A stretch of DNA of 7,902 nt, taken from contig JAFXCU010000116.1 of the NCBI GenBank assembly GCA_017521345.1, positions 1 through 7,902 on the forward strand. The letters are read 5' to 3'. Within the stretch, counting starts at the first letter, position 1; the number at the start of each line of letters is the position of its first letter. This DNA comes from Ruminiclostridium sp. (GTDB lineage: Bacteria; Bacillota_A; Clostridia; Oscillospirales; Oscillospiraceae). The notes beneath the pieces were generated by a model, which had not been told where the DNA came from, ran no database searches, and worked only from the letters and a program-made list of their open reading frames with translations. Positions 1 to 5,949 of this stretch are shown here, piece after piece. The position numbers and the translations under genes are program-made.

Positions 1-1
1 C

Positions 2-1384
2 ACCTGCCACAGCCAGCCGGGCGGGGGCATCCTCATTGCGGTAAAGGGAGCCCCTGAGGCCGTCCTGGCCCGGTGTACCCACATCCTGGGGCCCTCCGGC
101 CCCCGGCCCATCACCCGGGGGGACCGGCTGGCTATCCAGTCGGAGAACAGCCGTCTGGCGGGACGGGCCCTCCGGGTCCTGGCGGTGGCCCAGCGGGAAG
201 TTGGCTCCCTGCCCGGGTCCTTTTCCCCCGATGAATTGGAGCGGGACCTGACCTTCGTGGGCCTCATCGGCATGATGGACCCGCCCCGGCCTGAGGTCCG
301 CCAGGCGGTGGACCGCTGCACCCGGGCCGGGGTGCGGCCCGTCATGATCACCGGGGACCACAAGGACACCGCCGTGGCCATTGCCCGGGACCTGGGGATC
401 TATACCCCCGGCAGCCGGGCGGTGGACGGCATGGGCCTGGACTTTCTCCCTCAGGAGACTTTGGAGGAGGAGATCGAATCCTTTTCTGTCTTTGCCCGGG
501 TGACCCCGGAGCACAAGATGCGCATCGTGAAGGCCCTCCAGAAGAAGGGCCACGTGGTGGCCATGACCGGGGACGGGGTCAACGACGCCCCGGCTCTCAA
601 GGCGGCGGACATCGGCTGCGCCATGGGCCGCACCGGCACCGACGTGGCCAAGGGGGCGGCGGACATGATCCTCACCGACGACAACTTTGCCACGGTGGTG
701 GCGGCGGTGGAGCAGGGGAGAGGGATCTACGCCAACATCCGCAAGGCCATCCACTACCTCCTCTCCTGCAACATCGGGGAGATCATCACCATCTTCCTGG
801 CCACCCTCCTCCACTTTCCCCAGGCTCCGCTGACCCCGGTGCAGCTCCTGTGGCTGAACCTGGTCACCGATTCCCTGCCTGCCCTGGCCCTGGGGGTGGA
901 GCCGGTGGAGGAGTCCGTCATGGACCGGCCTCCCAGAGGGAAGGAGGAGGCCCTGTTCTCCAAGGCCTTCTCCCTGCGGCTGGCCTGGCAGGGAGCCATG
1001 GTGGGAGGGCTGACCCTGGCGGCCTACGGCCTGGGGGTCTATCTCACCGGGGATTTTGCCGTGGCCAACACCATGGCTTTCGCTGCCCTGACCCTCTGCC
1101 AGCTCTTCCACGCCTTTGATGTGCGCAGTGAGGAGACCTCCCTGTTCCGTCTGGGGATTCTCTCCAACGGGGCCATGAACAAGGCCTTTCTCGTTGGTCT
1201 GGCCCTCCAGCTGGCCGTCCTTCTCCTGCCACCCCTGCAGAATGCCTTTGGGGTGGTCCCTCTGGACCCCGCCTGCTGGCTGACCCTTCTGGCCCTGGCC
1301 GTCACCCCCGTGGTGGTGTGCGAAGGGGAGAAGGCGGTAAGGAGGGGAAGGAAGGCAGAACAGAAGGAAACGATTTCGGTATGA
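2..1384 (+). CDS. Cation-translocating P-type ATPase, Ca2+ type (C-terminal part; 5' end outside window)
   Basis: This pump uses ATP to move Ca2+ out across the cytoplasmic membrane. The frame is open from position 2, so the GTG at 185 is internal and the gene starts before the window; 460 codons are visible. From the visible N-terminus: the nucleotide-binding motif KGAPE (residues about 15-19), MDPPRPEV and MITGDH of the P domain, and the hinge TGDGVNDAP (about 189-197). Six membrane helices (M5-M10) follow. M5 carries SCNIGE and M6 carries NLVTD, which match the SERCA Ca2+ ligands N768, E771, N796, T799 and D800. M8 has Gln (TLCQLF) where SERCA has Glu908. The DKTGT phosphorylation site and M4 lie upstream and cannot be checked. 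The next gene is convergent. The family call is firm; Ca2+ rather than another cation follows from the M5/M6 residues and is likely but untested. Confidence 0.93.
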   Translation, partial: TCHSQPGGGILIAVKGAPEAVLARCTHILGPSGPRPITRGDRLAIQSENSRLAGRALRVLAVAQREVGSLPGSFSPDELERDLTFVGLIGMMDPPRPEVRQAVDRCTRAGVRPVMITGDHKDTAVAIARDLGIYTPGSRAVDGMGLDFLPQETLEEEIESFSVFARVTPEHKMRIVKALQKKGHVVAMTGDGVNDAPALKAADIGCAMGRTGTDVAKGAADMILTDDNFATVVAAVEQGRGIYANIRKAIHYLLSCNIGEIITIFLATLLHFPQAPLTPVQLLWLNLVTDSLPALALGVEPVEESVMDRPPRGKEEALFSKAFSLRLAWQGAMVGGLTLAAYGLGVYLTGDFAVANTMAFAALTLCQLFHAFDVRSEETSLFRLGILSNGAMNKAFLVGLALQLAVLLLPPLQNAFGVVPLDPACWLTLLALAVTPVVVCEGEKAVRRGRKAEQKETISV

Positions 1385-1390
1385 CCCTGC

Positions 1391-1440
1391 CGGCCCGTTG
1401 TAGGGGCCGATGACCACATCGGCCCGCCAACGTGGCGGTT
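1391..1440. repeat. Small palindromic intergenic element with two adjacent hairpins
   Basis: Just after the ATPase stop are a perfect 9-bp inverted repeat, GGGCCGATG (1404-1412) and CATCGGCCC (1417-1425), with loop ACCA, and a second stem CCGCCA/TGGCGG (1424-1429 and 1433-1438) with loop ACG. On the minus strand it reads GGCGGGCCGATG, then CATCGGCCCCTACA. From memory, this layout (GCGGGC, variable palindrome, GCCCCTACA) resembles short elements scattered between genes in gut Clostridia. Only one copy is in this window, so the claim that it is repetitive is inference. It lacks a T-run, so it is not a typical terminator. Confidence 0.5.
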
Positions 1441-1473
1441 TCGCACCACCTTTCTCCAAAACGAACAAACGAA

Positions 1474-1502
1474 AAAGCCCGCGAAGGTCATTCGCGGGCT
1501 TT
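1474..1502. terminator. Rho-independent terminator shared by converging genes
   Basis: A perfect 12-bp stem (1474-1485 with 1491-1502) encloses the loop GGTCA. Read on the minus strand, the stem is followed by TTTTTCG, so it is a good terminator for the sigma/anti-sigma operon, whose stop codon is at 1510-1512. Read on the plus strand, only TTT follows the stem, so it should stop ATPase transcription less well. No other terminator is seen for the ATPase gene. Confidence 0.85.
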
Positions 1503-1509
1503 GGTGCGT

Positions 1510-2637
1510 TTATGGGGCCTCCACGGGGATGGTCAGGTCCCCGATGGTGATGCTCTCGATGGTGTCCAGGGGGTAGATGGTCTCAAAGGTGTCGGAAACG
1601 ATGGCGTGTCCCTCCTGGGAAATGTCGCCGTCTAGGAACAGAGGAGTGGAGGAGCCATCGGTAAAGTTCAGGCTGAGGTACATGGCGGAATCGGTCAGCA
1701 GGTCAATGATGGCCCAATATTCCAGGTCTTCCCCTGGGGGATATGCCGTGGCCGGGTCATATCGGTCAGCCAGGGACTCCATGTCCATTGTGTAGTCATA
1801 CTCCAGATGGAAGGAAAGGGGGGAGATGCGAAGGGCAGTGATGGTGCCGGTGGCCTCCTGATGGTGGAAGGTCTGGCCTGTGGGCAGGGCCAGGGCCGAC
1901 GGCTCATAGTTCAGGTCAAAGGTCAGATCCCAGGTGCCCCGGACCAGAGGTATCTGGTTTTCCACCCAGTCCCCCTGGAGTGTAACGAACATTTCGTGGG
2001 AATACAGATTGACAAAGGTCACATGGACGGTTTCTTTCAGCTGTATGGGGGACAGAGGGTAGGTCCAGCTTTCCAGGAAGTAGAGGGTCGTGTCGGACAC
2101 ATCAAAGTCCAGGAAGTTCGATCCCCCATATCCAAACGTGCCGGAGAAAGTATCCTCAGGAAATTCTACCATATTCAGTGCTGTGTCATTGGCTTCAAAT
2201 AAGAGGGTGTTATCTCCGTTGGATACCCGAGCGGTCTCTTCAGAGGGGGGGATAAGGGGATCCCCGTTATCCCGGGTGATGGAATAGAGGATGCTTACGC
2301 TGTGGGTGTCCCCCATGACACCCTCGGCCGTGATGGTCACCCCATTGTGGGTGTCGCTGACACCGATGGGGGTAAACAGTTCCTCAATGATTTGGGTCTG
2401 GGCCTGGTCGGCATTGGGGTCGATGATGTTGGCGATCACCTGGGCCAGGGCCTGAAATCCTCCGGCGGCGCAGGCGGTGATGGTCAAAGCCAGCAGGGCG
2501 GCCGCAGCCACCAGCAGTCTCTTCCTGGGCCGATGGGTGACGGTCTGGGGGCTTTCTGCCAGCAGGCGGTCCACCATGGCCTCCTTCTGCTCCTGGGTAA
2601 AGGAGAGGTCCTTCATGGTTTCACGGTAGTCTTTCAT
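1510..2637 (-). CDS. DUF4179-type membrane-anchored anti-sigma factor
   Basis: This is the probable regulator of the ECF sigma factor encoded just upstream, expected to hold it at the membrane until a signal arrives. The 375-residue protein has a charged cytoplasmic N-terminus (about 1-40), one membrane helix after RPRKR (about 41-58), and a large extracytoplasmic part. The segment after the helix, including NGVTITAEGVMGD and ILYSITRD (about 95-127), fits the DUF4179 pattern. The rest is rich in beta-type sequence and I do not recognise it; I see no obvious DUF3298 lysozyme-binding domain like that of RsiV. The start at 2637 overlaps the sigma stop as ATGA and has AGGAGG (2645-2650) seven bases upstream, so translation is probably coupled. 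Role is inferred from context and topology; DUF4179 is assigned by eye. Confidence 0.82.
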   Translation of the reverse strand: MKDYRETMKDLSFTQEQKEAMVDRLLAESPQTVTHRPRKRLLVAAAALLALTITACAAGGFQALAQVIANIIDPNADQAQTQIIEELFTPIGVSDTHNGVTITAEGVMGDTHSVSILYSITRDNGDPLIPPSEETARVSNGDNTLLFEANDTALNMVEFPEDTFSGTFGYGGSNFLDFDVSDTTLYFLESWTYPLSPIQLKETVHVTFVNLYSHEMFVTLQGDWVENQIPLVRGTWDLTFDLNYEPSALALPTGQTFHHQEATGTITALRISPLSFHLEYDYTMDMESLADRYDPATAYPPGEDLEYWAIIDLLTDSAMYLSLNFTDGSSTPLFLDGDISQEGHAIVSDTFETIYPLDTIESITIGDLTIPVEAP

Positions 2638-3122
2638 GCAAAGCCCTCCTGTTCTAATAGCGTTTTCAGCCGTTCCCGTCCCCGGCTCAGCTGGGTGTTC
2701 ACCGTGGCTGGACGCAGACCCAATATGTCCGCGATCTCCTTGGCGGCGTACCCCTCAAAGTAGTACAGGTAGATGACCACCCGGTACTTGGGGGGCAGCA
2801 GCTCCAGGGCAGCCAACAGGCTCCCCTCCGACCGCTCCGGGGCTGGGACGTGCAGGGCGGCGTCCAGGGACACGGAGGTCTTTCGCCAGTGGCTCTTCAA
2901 CAGGTCCTTGCAGGCGTTCACCGTGCAGCGGATCACCCAGGCCTTCTCGTGTTCCGGTGAGTCAAAGGTCCGGGGCTTTTCCAGAAATTTCAGAAAGACC
3001 GTTTGGCAGATGTCCTGGGCGTCCTGGGTCTGTTTCAGGTAGGTGTAGCTCAGACGGAGGATCAGGTCGGCGTAGGTGTGGACCAAACGCTCGGCCTCCT
3101 GGCGGCTGAGGGGTGTTTTCAT
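2634..3122 (-). CDS. ECF-family RNA polymerase sigma factor
   Basis: This alternative sigma factor directs RNA polymerase to a small set of promoters when released by its anti-sigma partner. At 162 residues it has the usual ECF length. Region sigma-2 spans about 12-80, with DAQDICQTVFLKFLEK and the promoter-melting segment KAWVIRCTVNACKDLLKS. Region sigma-4 spans about 101-157, with LPPKYRVVIYLYYFEGY and the helix-turn-helix AAKEIADILGL...TVNTQLSRGRERL. A short linker joins them and no extra C-terminal domain is present. The ATG at 3122 has AAAGGA (3132-3137) nine bases upstream. The downstream gene overlaps by four bases and encodes a DUF4179-type anti-sigma protein, a pairing seen with SigV-like ECF factors. 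The exact ECF group and the stimulus cannot be read from the sequence. Confidence 0.93.
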   Translation of the reverse strand: MKTPLSRQEAERLVHTYADLILRLSYTYLKQTQDAQDICQTVFLKFLEKPRTFDSPEHEKAWVIRCTVNACKDLLKSHWRKTSVSLDAALHVPAPERSEGSLLAALELLPPKYRVVIYLYYFEGYAAKEIADILGLRPATVNTQLSRGRERLKTLLEQEGFA

Positions 3123-3132
3123 GGGATCACAT

Positions 3133-3156
3133 CCTTTCGGTGAAAGGGCCTTTCAC
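3133..3156 (-). promoter_or_regulatory. Leader of the sigma gene: overlapping palindromes around the ribosome binding site
   Basis: GTGAAAGG at 3140-3147 and CCTTTCAC at 3149-3156 form a 17-base palindrome. As RNA on the minus strand it can fold as a 7-bp stem with a GCC loop. Its 3' arm can pair instead with the next GAAAGG, making CCUUUC-ACC-GAAAGG (3133-3147), which would hide the AAAGGA ribosome binding site. The two folds cannot form together. The palindrome could equally be a protein-binding site at the transcription start. Inverted repeats are seen directly; any regulatory role is inference. Confidence 0.45.
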
Positions 3157-3160
3157 TGAG

Positions 3161-3189
3161 AATACGAATGAGGGACGGGAAATCTTTCA
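3161..3189 (-). promoter_or_regulatory. Probable ECF-type promoter of the sigma/anti-sigma operon
   Basis: On the minus strand, TGAAAG (3189-3184) lies 17 bases before CGTATT (3166-3161). This resembles ECF promoters such as those of Bacillus SigW and SigV (TGAAAC, about 16 bases, CGTA or CGTC). It sits just past the terminator of the SLH gene and about 40 bases before the sigma start codon, where an autoregulatory promoter is expected. Transcription would start near 3154-3157. The match is by eye and has not been tested. Confidence 0.62.
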
Positions 3190-3199
3190 CCAGATGAGA

Positions 3200-3229
3200 A
3201 AAAGCCCGCAGAGGATTCTGCGGGCTTTT
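3200..3229 (-). terminator. Rho-independent terminator of the SLH-domain gene
   Basis: A perfect 13-bp stem (3200-3212 with 3217-3229) has the loop GGAT. On the minus strand the stem ends in GGGCTTTTT followed by CTC, a strong terminator. It begins nine bases after the stop codon of the SLH gene at 3238 and lies just before the ECF-type promoter, so it separates two minus-strand transcription units. Confidence 0.9.
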
Positions 3230-3237
3230 GGGATATC

Positions 3238-4251
3238 TTAGAAGTAGATGTAGTAGACCAGGGTGCCGGTGAGGACATTGCCGTTGTTCTCGGTGGCGGT
3301 GTACTGGAAGGTGTAGCCGACGAGGGGATAAGTCACGCCGCTGGTGGGGTCGGTGTAGTACTCCGTGGCGGCGTCCAGGGCGGCCTGCTGGTTGTAGGTG
3401 ATCTCCACATAGCCGAAGCCGCTGGCGTCCTGGCTGATGGAAGCCAGATACTTGGAGACCTCCTGGGGGGTGTTCAGCTGGAGGGTGTTGCAGCCCATGC
3501 CGTTGACGGTGACCTTGTCCAGCCGGAAGGACTGGAAGGAGGCGGGGCTGCCCTTCACGGGGTAGAACAGGAAGGAGGCGAAGTTCTCCTTGAAGTCCAG
3601 GGGGCCGTAGTCCCACACCACCACGGTGTTGCCCCCCAGAGCACCCTGGTTGGCCAGGTAGATCAGGAGGGTCTTATCGGTGCCCTTCATGAGGGCGTAG
3701 AGAGCGTTGGCAGAGACATAGGCGGCGTCTCCCCGGAGGAACTGGGTGGTGCTGGCGTTGTAGTCGCCCTCGGTGATGCCCAGCACGTCAGAGAGTTCCC
3801 AGGGGCGCTGCCAGGAGAAGTCCTGGCCGTCCTGGTAGCCCAGAGCGCGGAGGATGAAGGTCAGGTACTGGGCGGCGTCGGCAGTGGACTTGGCGCCAAA
3901 CTGGGTGGCGCTCATGCCGTTGGTCAGGCCCATGCGATAGGCATAACCCACGTAAGGCTTGGCCCAGCCCTGCAGGTCGGTGAAGGGGCTGGAGTAGTTC
4001 TTGGCCAGGGCTTCCTCCTCTTTGCCCAGCAGGCGGACCAGCATGGTCACGGCCTGGTCACGGGTGAGGGAACCGGCCAGCTCAAAATTGGGGGTGCCGT
4101 CGGGGTTGTTGCCGGTGCCCTTGAAGAGCTCCATGTTATACAGCAGCTGGGCGGCGTCCTGGGCTTCGTCTGTGGTGGCTGCCCCGGCAGGGACGGTCAT
4201 GAGGCCCAGCGCCAGGGTCAGGGCCAACAGGAGAGAGATGAGTCGTTTCAT
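3238..4251 (-). CDS. Secreted SLH-domain protein with uncharacterised C-terminal domain
   Basis: This is a probable exported cell-surface protein; SLH modules usually bind secondary cell-wall polymers. The 337-residue product starts with a clear signal peptide (MKR, a Leu-rich core, then VPAGA-A with likely cleavage near residue 24-25). Three SLH-like modules follow: about 30-76 (ELFKGTG...SLTRDQAVTMLVRLLG), about 88-139 (FTDLQGWAKPYVGYAYRMGLTNG...LRALGY) and about 150-205 (DVLGITEGDY...LRGDAAYVSANALYAL). The TR motif is kept in the first and altered in the others. The last roughly 130 residues are rich in Tyr, Thr and Phe, end in YYIYF, and match nothing I recognise. The ATG has GAAAGGA (4257-4263) five bases upstream. 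It is a single-gene unit with its own promoter and terminator; function is unknown beyond surface location. Confidence 0.88.
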   Translation of the reverse strand: MKRLISLLLALTLALGLMTVPAGAATTDEAQDAAQLLYNMELFKGTGNNPDGTPNFELAGSLTRDQAVTMLVRLLGKEEEALAKNYSSPFTDLQGWAKPYVGYAYRMGLTNGMSATQFGAKSTADAAQYLTFILRALGYQDGQDFSWQRPWELSDVLGITEGDYNASTTQFLRGDAAYVSANALYALMKGTDKTLLIYLANQGALGGNTVVVWDYGPLDFKENFASFLFYPVKGSPASFQSFRLDKVTVNGMGCNTLQLNTPQEVSKYLASISQDASGFGYVEITYNQQAALDAATEYYTDPTSGVTYPLVGYTFQYTATENNGNVLTGTLVYYIYF

Positions 4252-4313
4252 AGGGGTCCTTTCTAAAATAGCAGGCCCGCGAAGGGGCCGGGATCACAGG
4301 GTCATACGCAGTT

Positions 4314-4341
4314 ATTATAGCATAATAAAAGAAGTTGTCAA
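4314..4341 (-). promoter_or_regulatory. Consensus housekeeping (sigma-A) promoter of the SLH gene
   Basis: On the minus strand a perfect TTGACA (4341-4336) and a perfect TATAAT (4319-4314) are separated by 16 bases. TG one base before the -10 gives an extended -10. Transcription should start near 4307, leaving a leader of roughly 55 bases. That leader contains a short GC hairpin (GGCCC/GGGCC, 4274-4278 with 4285-4289). The SLH gene is therefore probably well expressed in growing cells. The site is AT-rich against a GC-rich background. Confidence 0.88.
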
Positions 4342-4372
4342 ATGGAAGGGATTGGAAGGAACGGCCGCTGGG

Positions 4373-4402
4373 GAATAATCCAGGGTCGGTCTGCCCATAC
4401 TA
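4373..4402 (+). promoter_or_regulatory. Forespore sigma-G-type promoter of the germination operon
   Basis: GAATA at 4373-4377 is followed by exactly 18 bases and then CATACTA at 4396-4402. This matches the sigma-G consensus known from Bacillus (GNATR, 18 bases, CATNNTA). Transcription would start near 4409, about 26 bases before the GerA start codon. Germinant receptor operons are known to be transcribed by sigma-G in the forespore, so position and motif agree. Sigma-F recognises similar sites and cannot be excluded. Confidence 0.8.
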
Positions 4403-4434
4403 TCCATCATCAACCAAGGAAAGGGGGCCTCACT

Positions 4435-5949
4435 ATGGGCTGGATGGGACCCAAGGGGGCGGACATCCCGCCTCACCCCCGGCAGGAACCCCGGTTCTCC
4501 CGGGACCTGACGGAGGAGGGCATCCGATTCGTATTCAAAGACAACGTGGACTTCGACCAGCGGCCCATCCTGGTGGGGGGAGACCCGGAGAAGAAGGTCA
4601 CCGTGTTTGCCATCATGGGCCAGGTCCGCTTCGAGCGGCTCAATGATTACGTCCTGCGTCCTCTGGCCATGGACCTGCGGTTCCGGGATGCCTCTCCGGA
4701 GGGGGCATTTCGGATGATGACCGAAGGGGGCATCTACGCCGGGGTGAAGGTCCTCACCACCCTGGACCAGGCGGTCTTTGAGTTGGTGGTGGGGAACGTG
4801 GTCCTCTCCTTCCCGGCGGCGGGGAAGATGCTCTCCTGCTTCACCATCACCGAGGAGAAGCGGGCGGTGGGCAAGCCGGAGAACGAGCCCTCCATCAAGG
4901 GGGCCATGGACTCCTTCGTGGAGTCCCTCCGGACCAACACCTCCCTGGTGCGCCGGCGGCTCCGTGCCCCGGAGCTGAAGGTCCAGGAGGTCATCGCCGG
5001 CCGCCAGAGCGTCACCCCCATCGACATATTATATATAGAAGGACTCACCGACCCGGACCTGGTGGCCCGGGTGAAGGAGCGAGTGGCCCGGATCGACACC
5101 GACGAGCTCTTCCAGGCCGCCGGGTTTGAGGAGCAGATCCTGGAGGACGTGAAGACCGCCTTCCCTCTTATTCCCTACACCCAGCGGCCCGACCGGTTCT
5201 GCGCCGGGCTGGTGGAGGGCCGGGTAGGGGTCCTGGTGGAGGGCATCCCCCTGGGGTATCTCCTGCCCGGGGATGTGGGGCAGTTCTTCCGGACCAGTCA
5301 GGACCGGTCCCAGAACTGGGTGACCTCCTCGGCTCTGGCCGTTCTTCGGTATCTGTGCATGCTGGTCTCCCTCTTCCTGCCCGCCGTCTATGTGGCGGCG
5401 GTGAACTTCCACCCGGAGATGCTCCCGGCCCGGCTGGCCTGGTCCATTGCCGAGGCCAAGGTGGACGTGCCCTTCTCCACGGTCTTCGAGGTGCTCATTT
5501 TGCTGGTGGCCTTTGAGATCGTCCAGGAGGCCGGTCTCCGTCTGCCGGGGCCCATCGGCACCACCGTGTCCATCCTGGGGGGCCTGGTGGTGGGGTCTGC
5601 TGCCGTGGAGGCCAAGATCGTCTCCCCGGTGGTCCTCATCGTGGTGGCCGTGGCGGGGATCGCCGGGTACACCGTCCCCAGTCAGGAGTTCTCCGCCGCC
5701 CTGCGGCTCTGGCGGCTGGGCCTGGCCGTGGCCGCCAGCCTGGGGGGACTGTATGCCGTGGTGGGCCTGTCCGCCGTGCTGGTGGGCCGTCTGGCCCAGC
5801 TGGAGAGCTTCGGCACCCCATACCTGTCCCCCTTTGCCGCCGCCGGACAGGAACGGCAGATGGGCCACGGGGTCATCCGCTGGCCGGTGACCTGGGTGAA
5901 GCTCCGGGAAGCCGCCCTCCACACGTTGAACAGGAGGCGGCAGGGATGA
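4435..5949 (+). CDS. gerA: Spore germination protein, GerA family (A subunit of germinant receptor)
   Basis: This is the A subunit of a nutrient germinant receptor in the spore inner membrane; with the B and C subunits it senses germinants and starts germination. The 504-residue product has the usual length. The N-terminal soluble region holds ESLRTNTSLVRRR (about 163-175), IDILYIEG (about 195-202), YTQRPD (248-253) and LVEGRVGVLVEGIP. The C-terminal half has about five hydrophobic segments, from about 298 on, with the family signature EAGLRLPGPIGTTVSILGG and AAVEAKIVSP. The ATG at 4435 is chosen because AGGAAAGGGGG ends seven bases before it. An in-frame ATG at 4342 would place the promoter inside the gene. 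The usual GPREGF segment reads KGAMDSF here. The stop overlaps the gerC start (ATGA). The germinant cannot be predicted. Confidence 0.95.
   Translation: MGWMGPKGADIPPHPRQEPRFSRDLTEEGIRFVFKDNVDFDQRPILVGGDPEKKVTVFAIMGQVRFERLNDYVLRPLAMDLRFRDASPEGAFRMMTEGGIYAGVKVLTTLDQAVFELVVGNVVLSFPAAGKMLSCFTITEEKRAVGKPENEPSIKGAMDSFVESLRTNTSLVRRRLRAPELKVQEVIAGRQSVTPIDILYIEGLTDPDLVARVKERVARIDTDELFQAAGFEEQILEDVKTAFPLIPYTQRPDRFCAGLVEGRVGVLVEGIPLGYLLPGDVGQFFRTSQDRSQNWVTSSALAVLRYLCMLVSLFLPAVYVAAVNFHPEMLPARLAWSIAEAKVDVPFSTVFEVLILLVAFEIVQEAGLRLPGPIGTTVSILGGLVVGSAAVEAKIVSPVVLIVVAVAGIAGYTVPSQEFSAALRLWRLGLAVAASLGGLYAVVGLSAVLVGRLAQLESFGTPYLSPFAAAGQERQMGHGVIRWPVTWVKLREAALHTLNRRRQG
5026..5037 (+). other. Run of rare A/T-only codons inside gerA
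   Basis: Four consecutive codons, ATA TTA TAT ATA, encode ILYI in the conserved IDILYIEG segment. The 12 bases are pure A/T inside a gene that otherwise strongly prefers G or C at the third position. The protein sequence here is normal for the family, so it is a codon-choice anomaly rather than a frameshift or insertion. Confidence 0.7.

Noticed and set aside
1039..1491. 150-codon open frame on the minus strand opposite the ATPase 3' end
   Set aside because: It covers conserved ATPase transmembrane coding sequence and the terminator, has an Arg/Ser/Thr-rich shadow composition and no family match.
2468..2480. Lipobox-like ITAC at residues 53-56 of the anti-sigma protein
   Set aside because: The Cys follows about 50 residues rather than a short signal peptide. 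The segment is better read as the end of the single membrane helix.
3120..3130. Minimal AUG-UGA reading frame just before the sigma start codon
   Set aside because: The ATG directly abuts the AAAGG ribosome binding site, with no usable spacing, so it is unlikely to be translated.
3119..3616. 165-codon open frame on the minus strand overlapping the SLH gene
   Set aside because: It is an out-of-frame shadow of the SLH gene, rich in Arg, Pro and Gly as expected from GC-rich antisense or shifted frames, and it runs through the terminator and promoter region.
4274..4289. GC hairpin in the SLH gene leader as a terminator or riboswitch
   Set aside because: The stem is only 5 bp, no T-run follows it, and the leader is too short for a known riboswitch class.
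3122..4300. Shared TGTGATCCC in the leaders of the sigma gene and the SLH gene
   Set aside because: A nine-base match at different distances from the start codons is too short to call a regulatory repeat without other copies.
4342..4434. In-frame 31-codon upstream extension of gerA from the ATG at 4342
   Set aside because: It contains the sigma-G promoter and the ribosome binding site, has no family similarity, and has no ribosome binding site of its own as good as the one before 4435.
5029..5922. 297-codon open frame on the minus strand opposite gerA
   Set aside because: Its composition is low-complexity Gly, His and Gln, typical of the strand opposite a GC-rich gene. It has no domain and lies wholly inside a well-supported gene.
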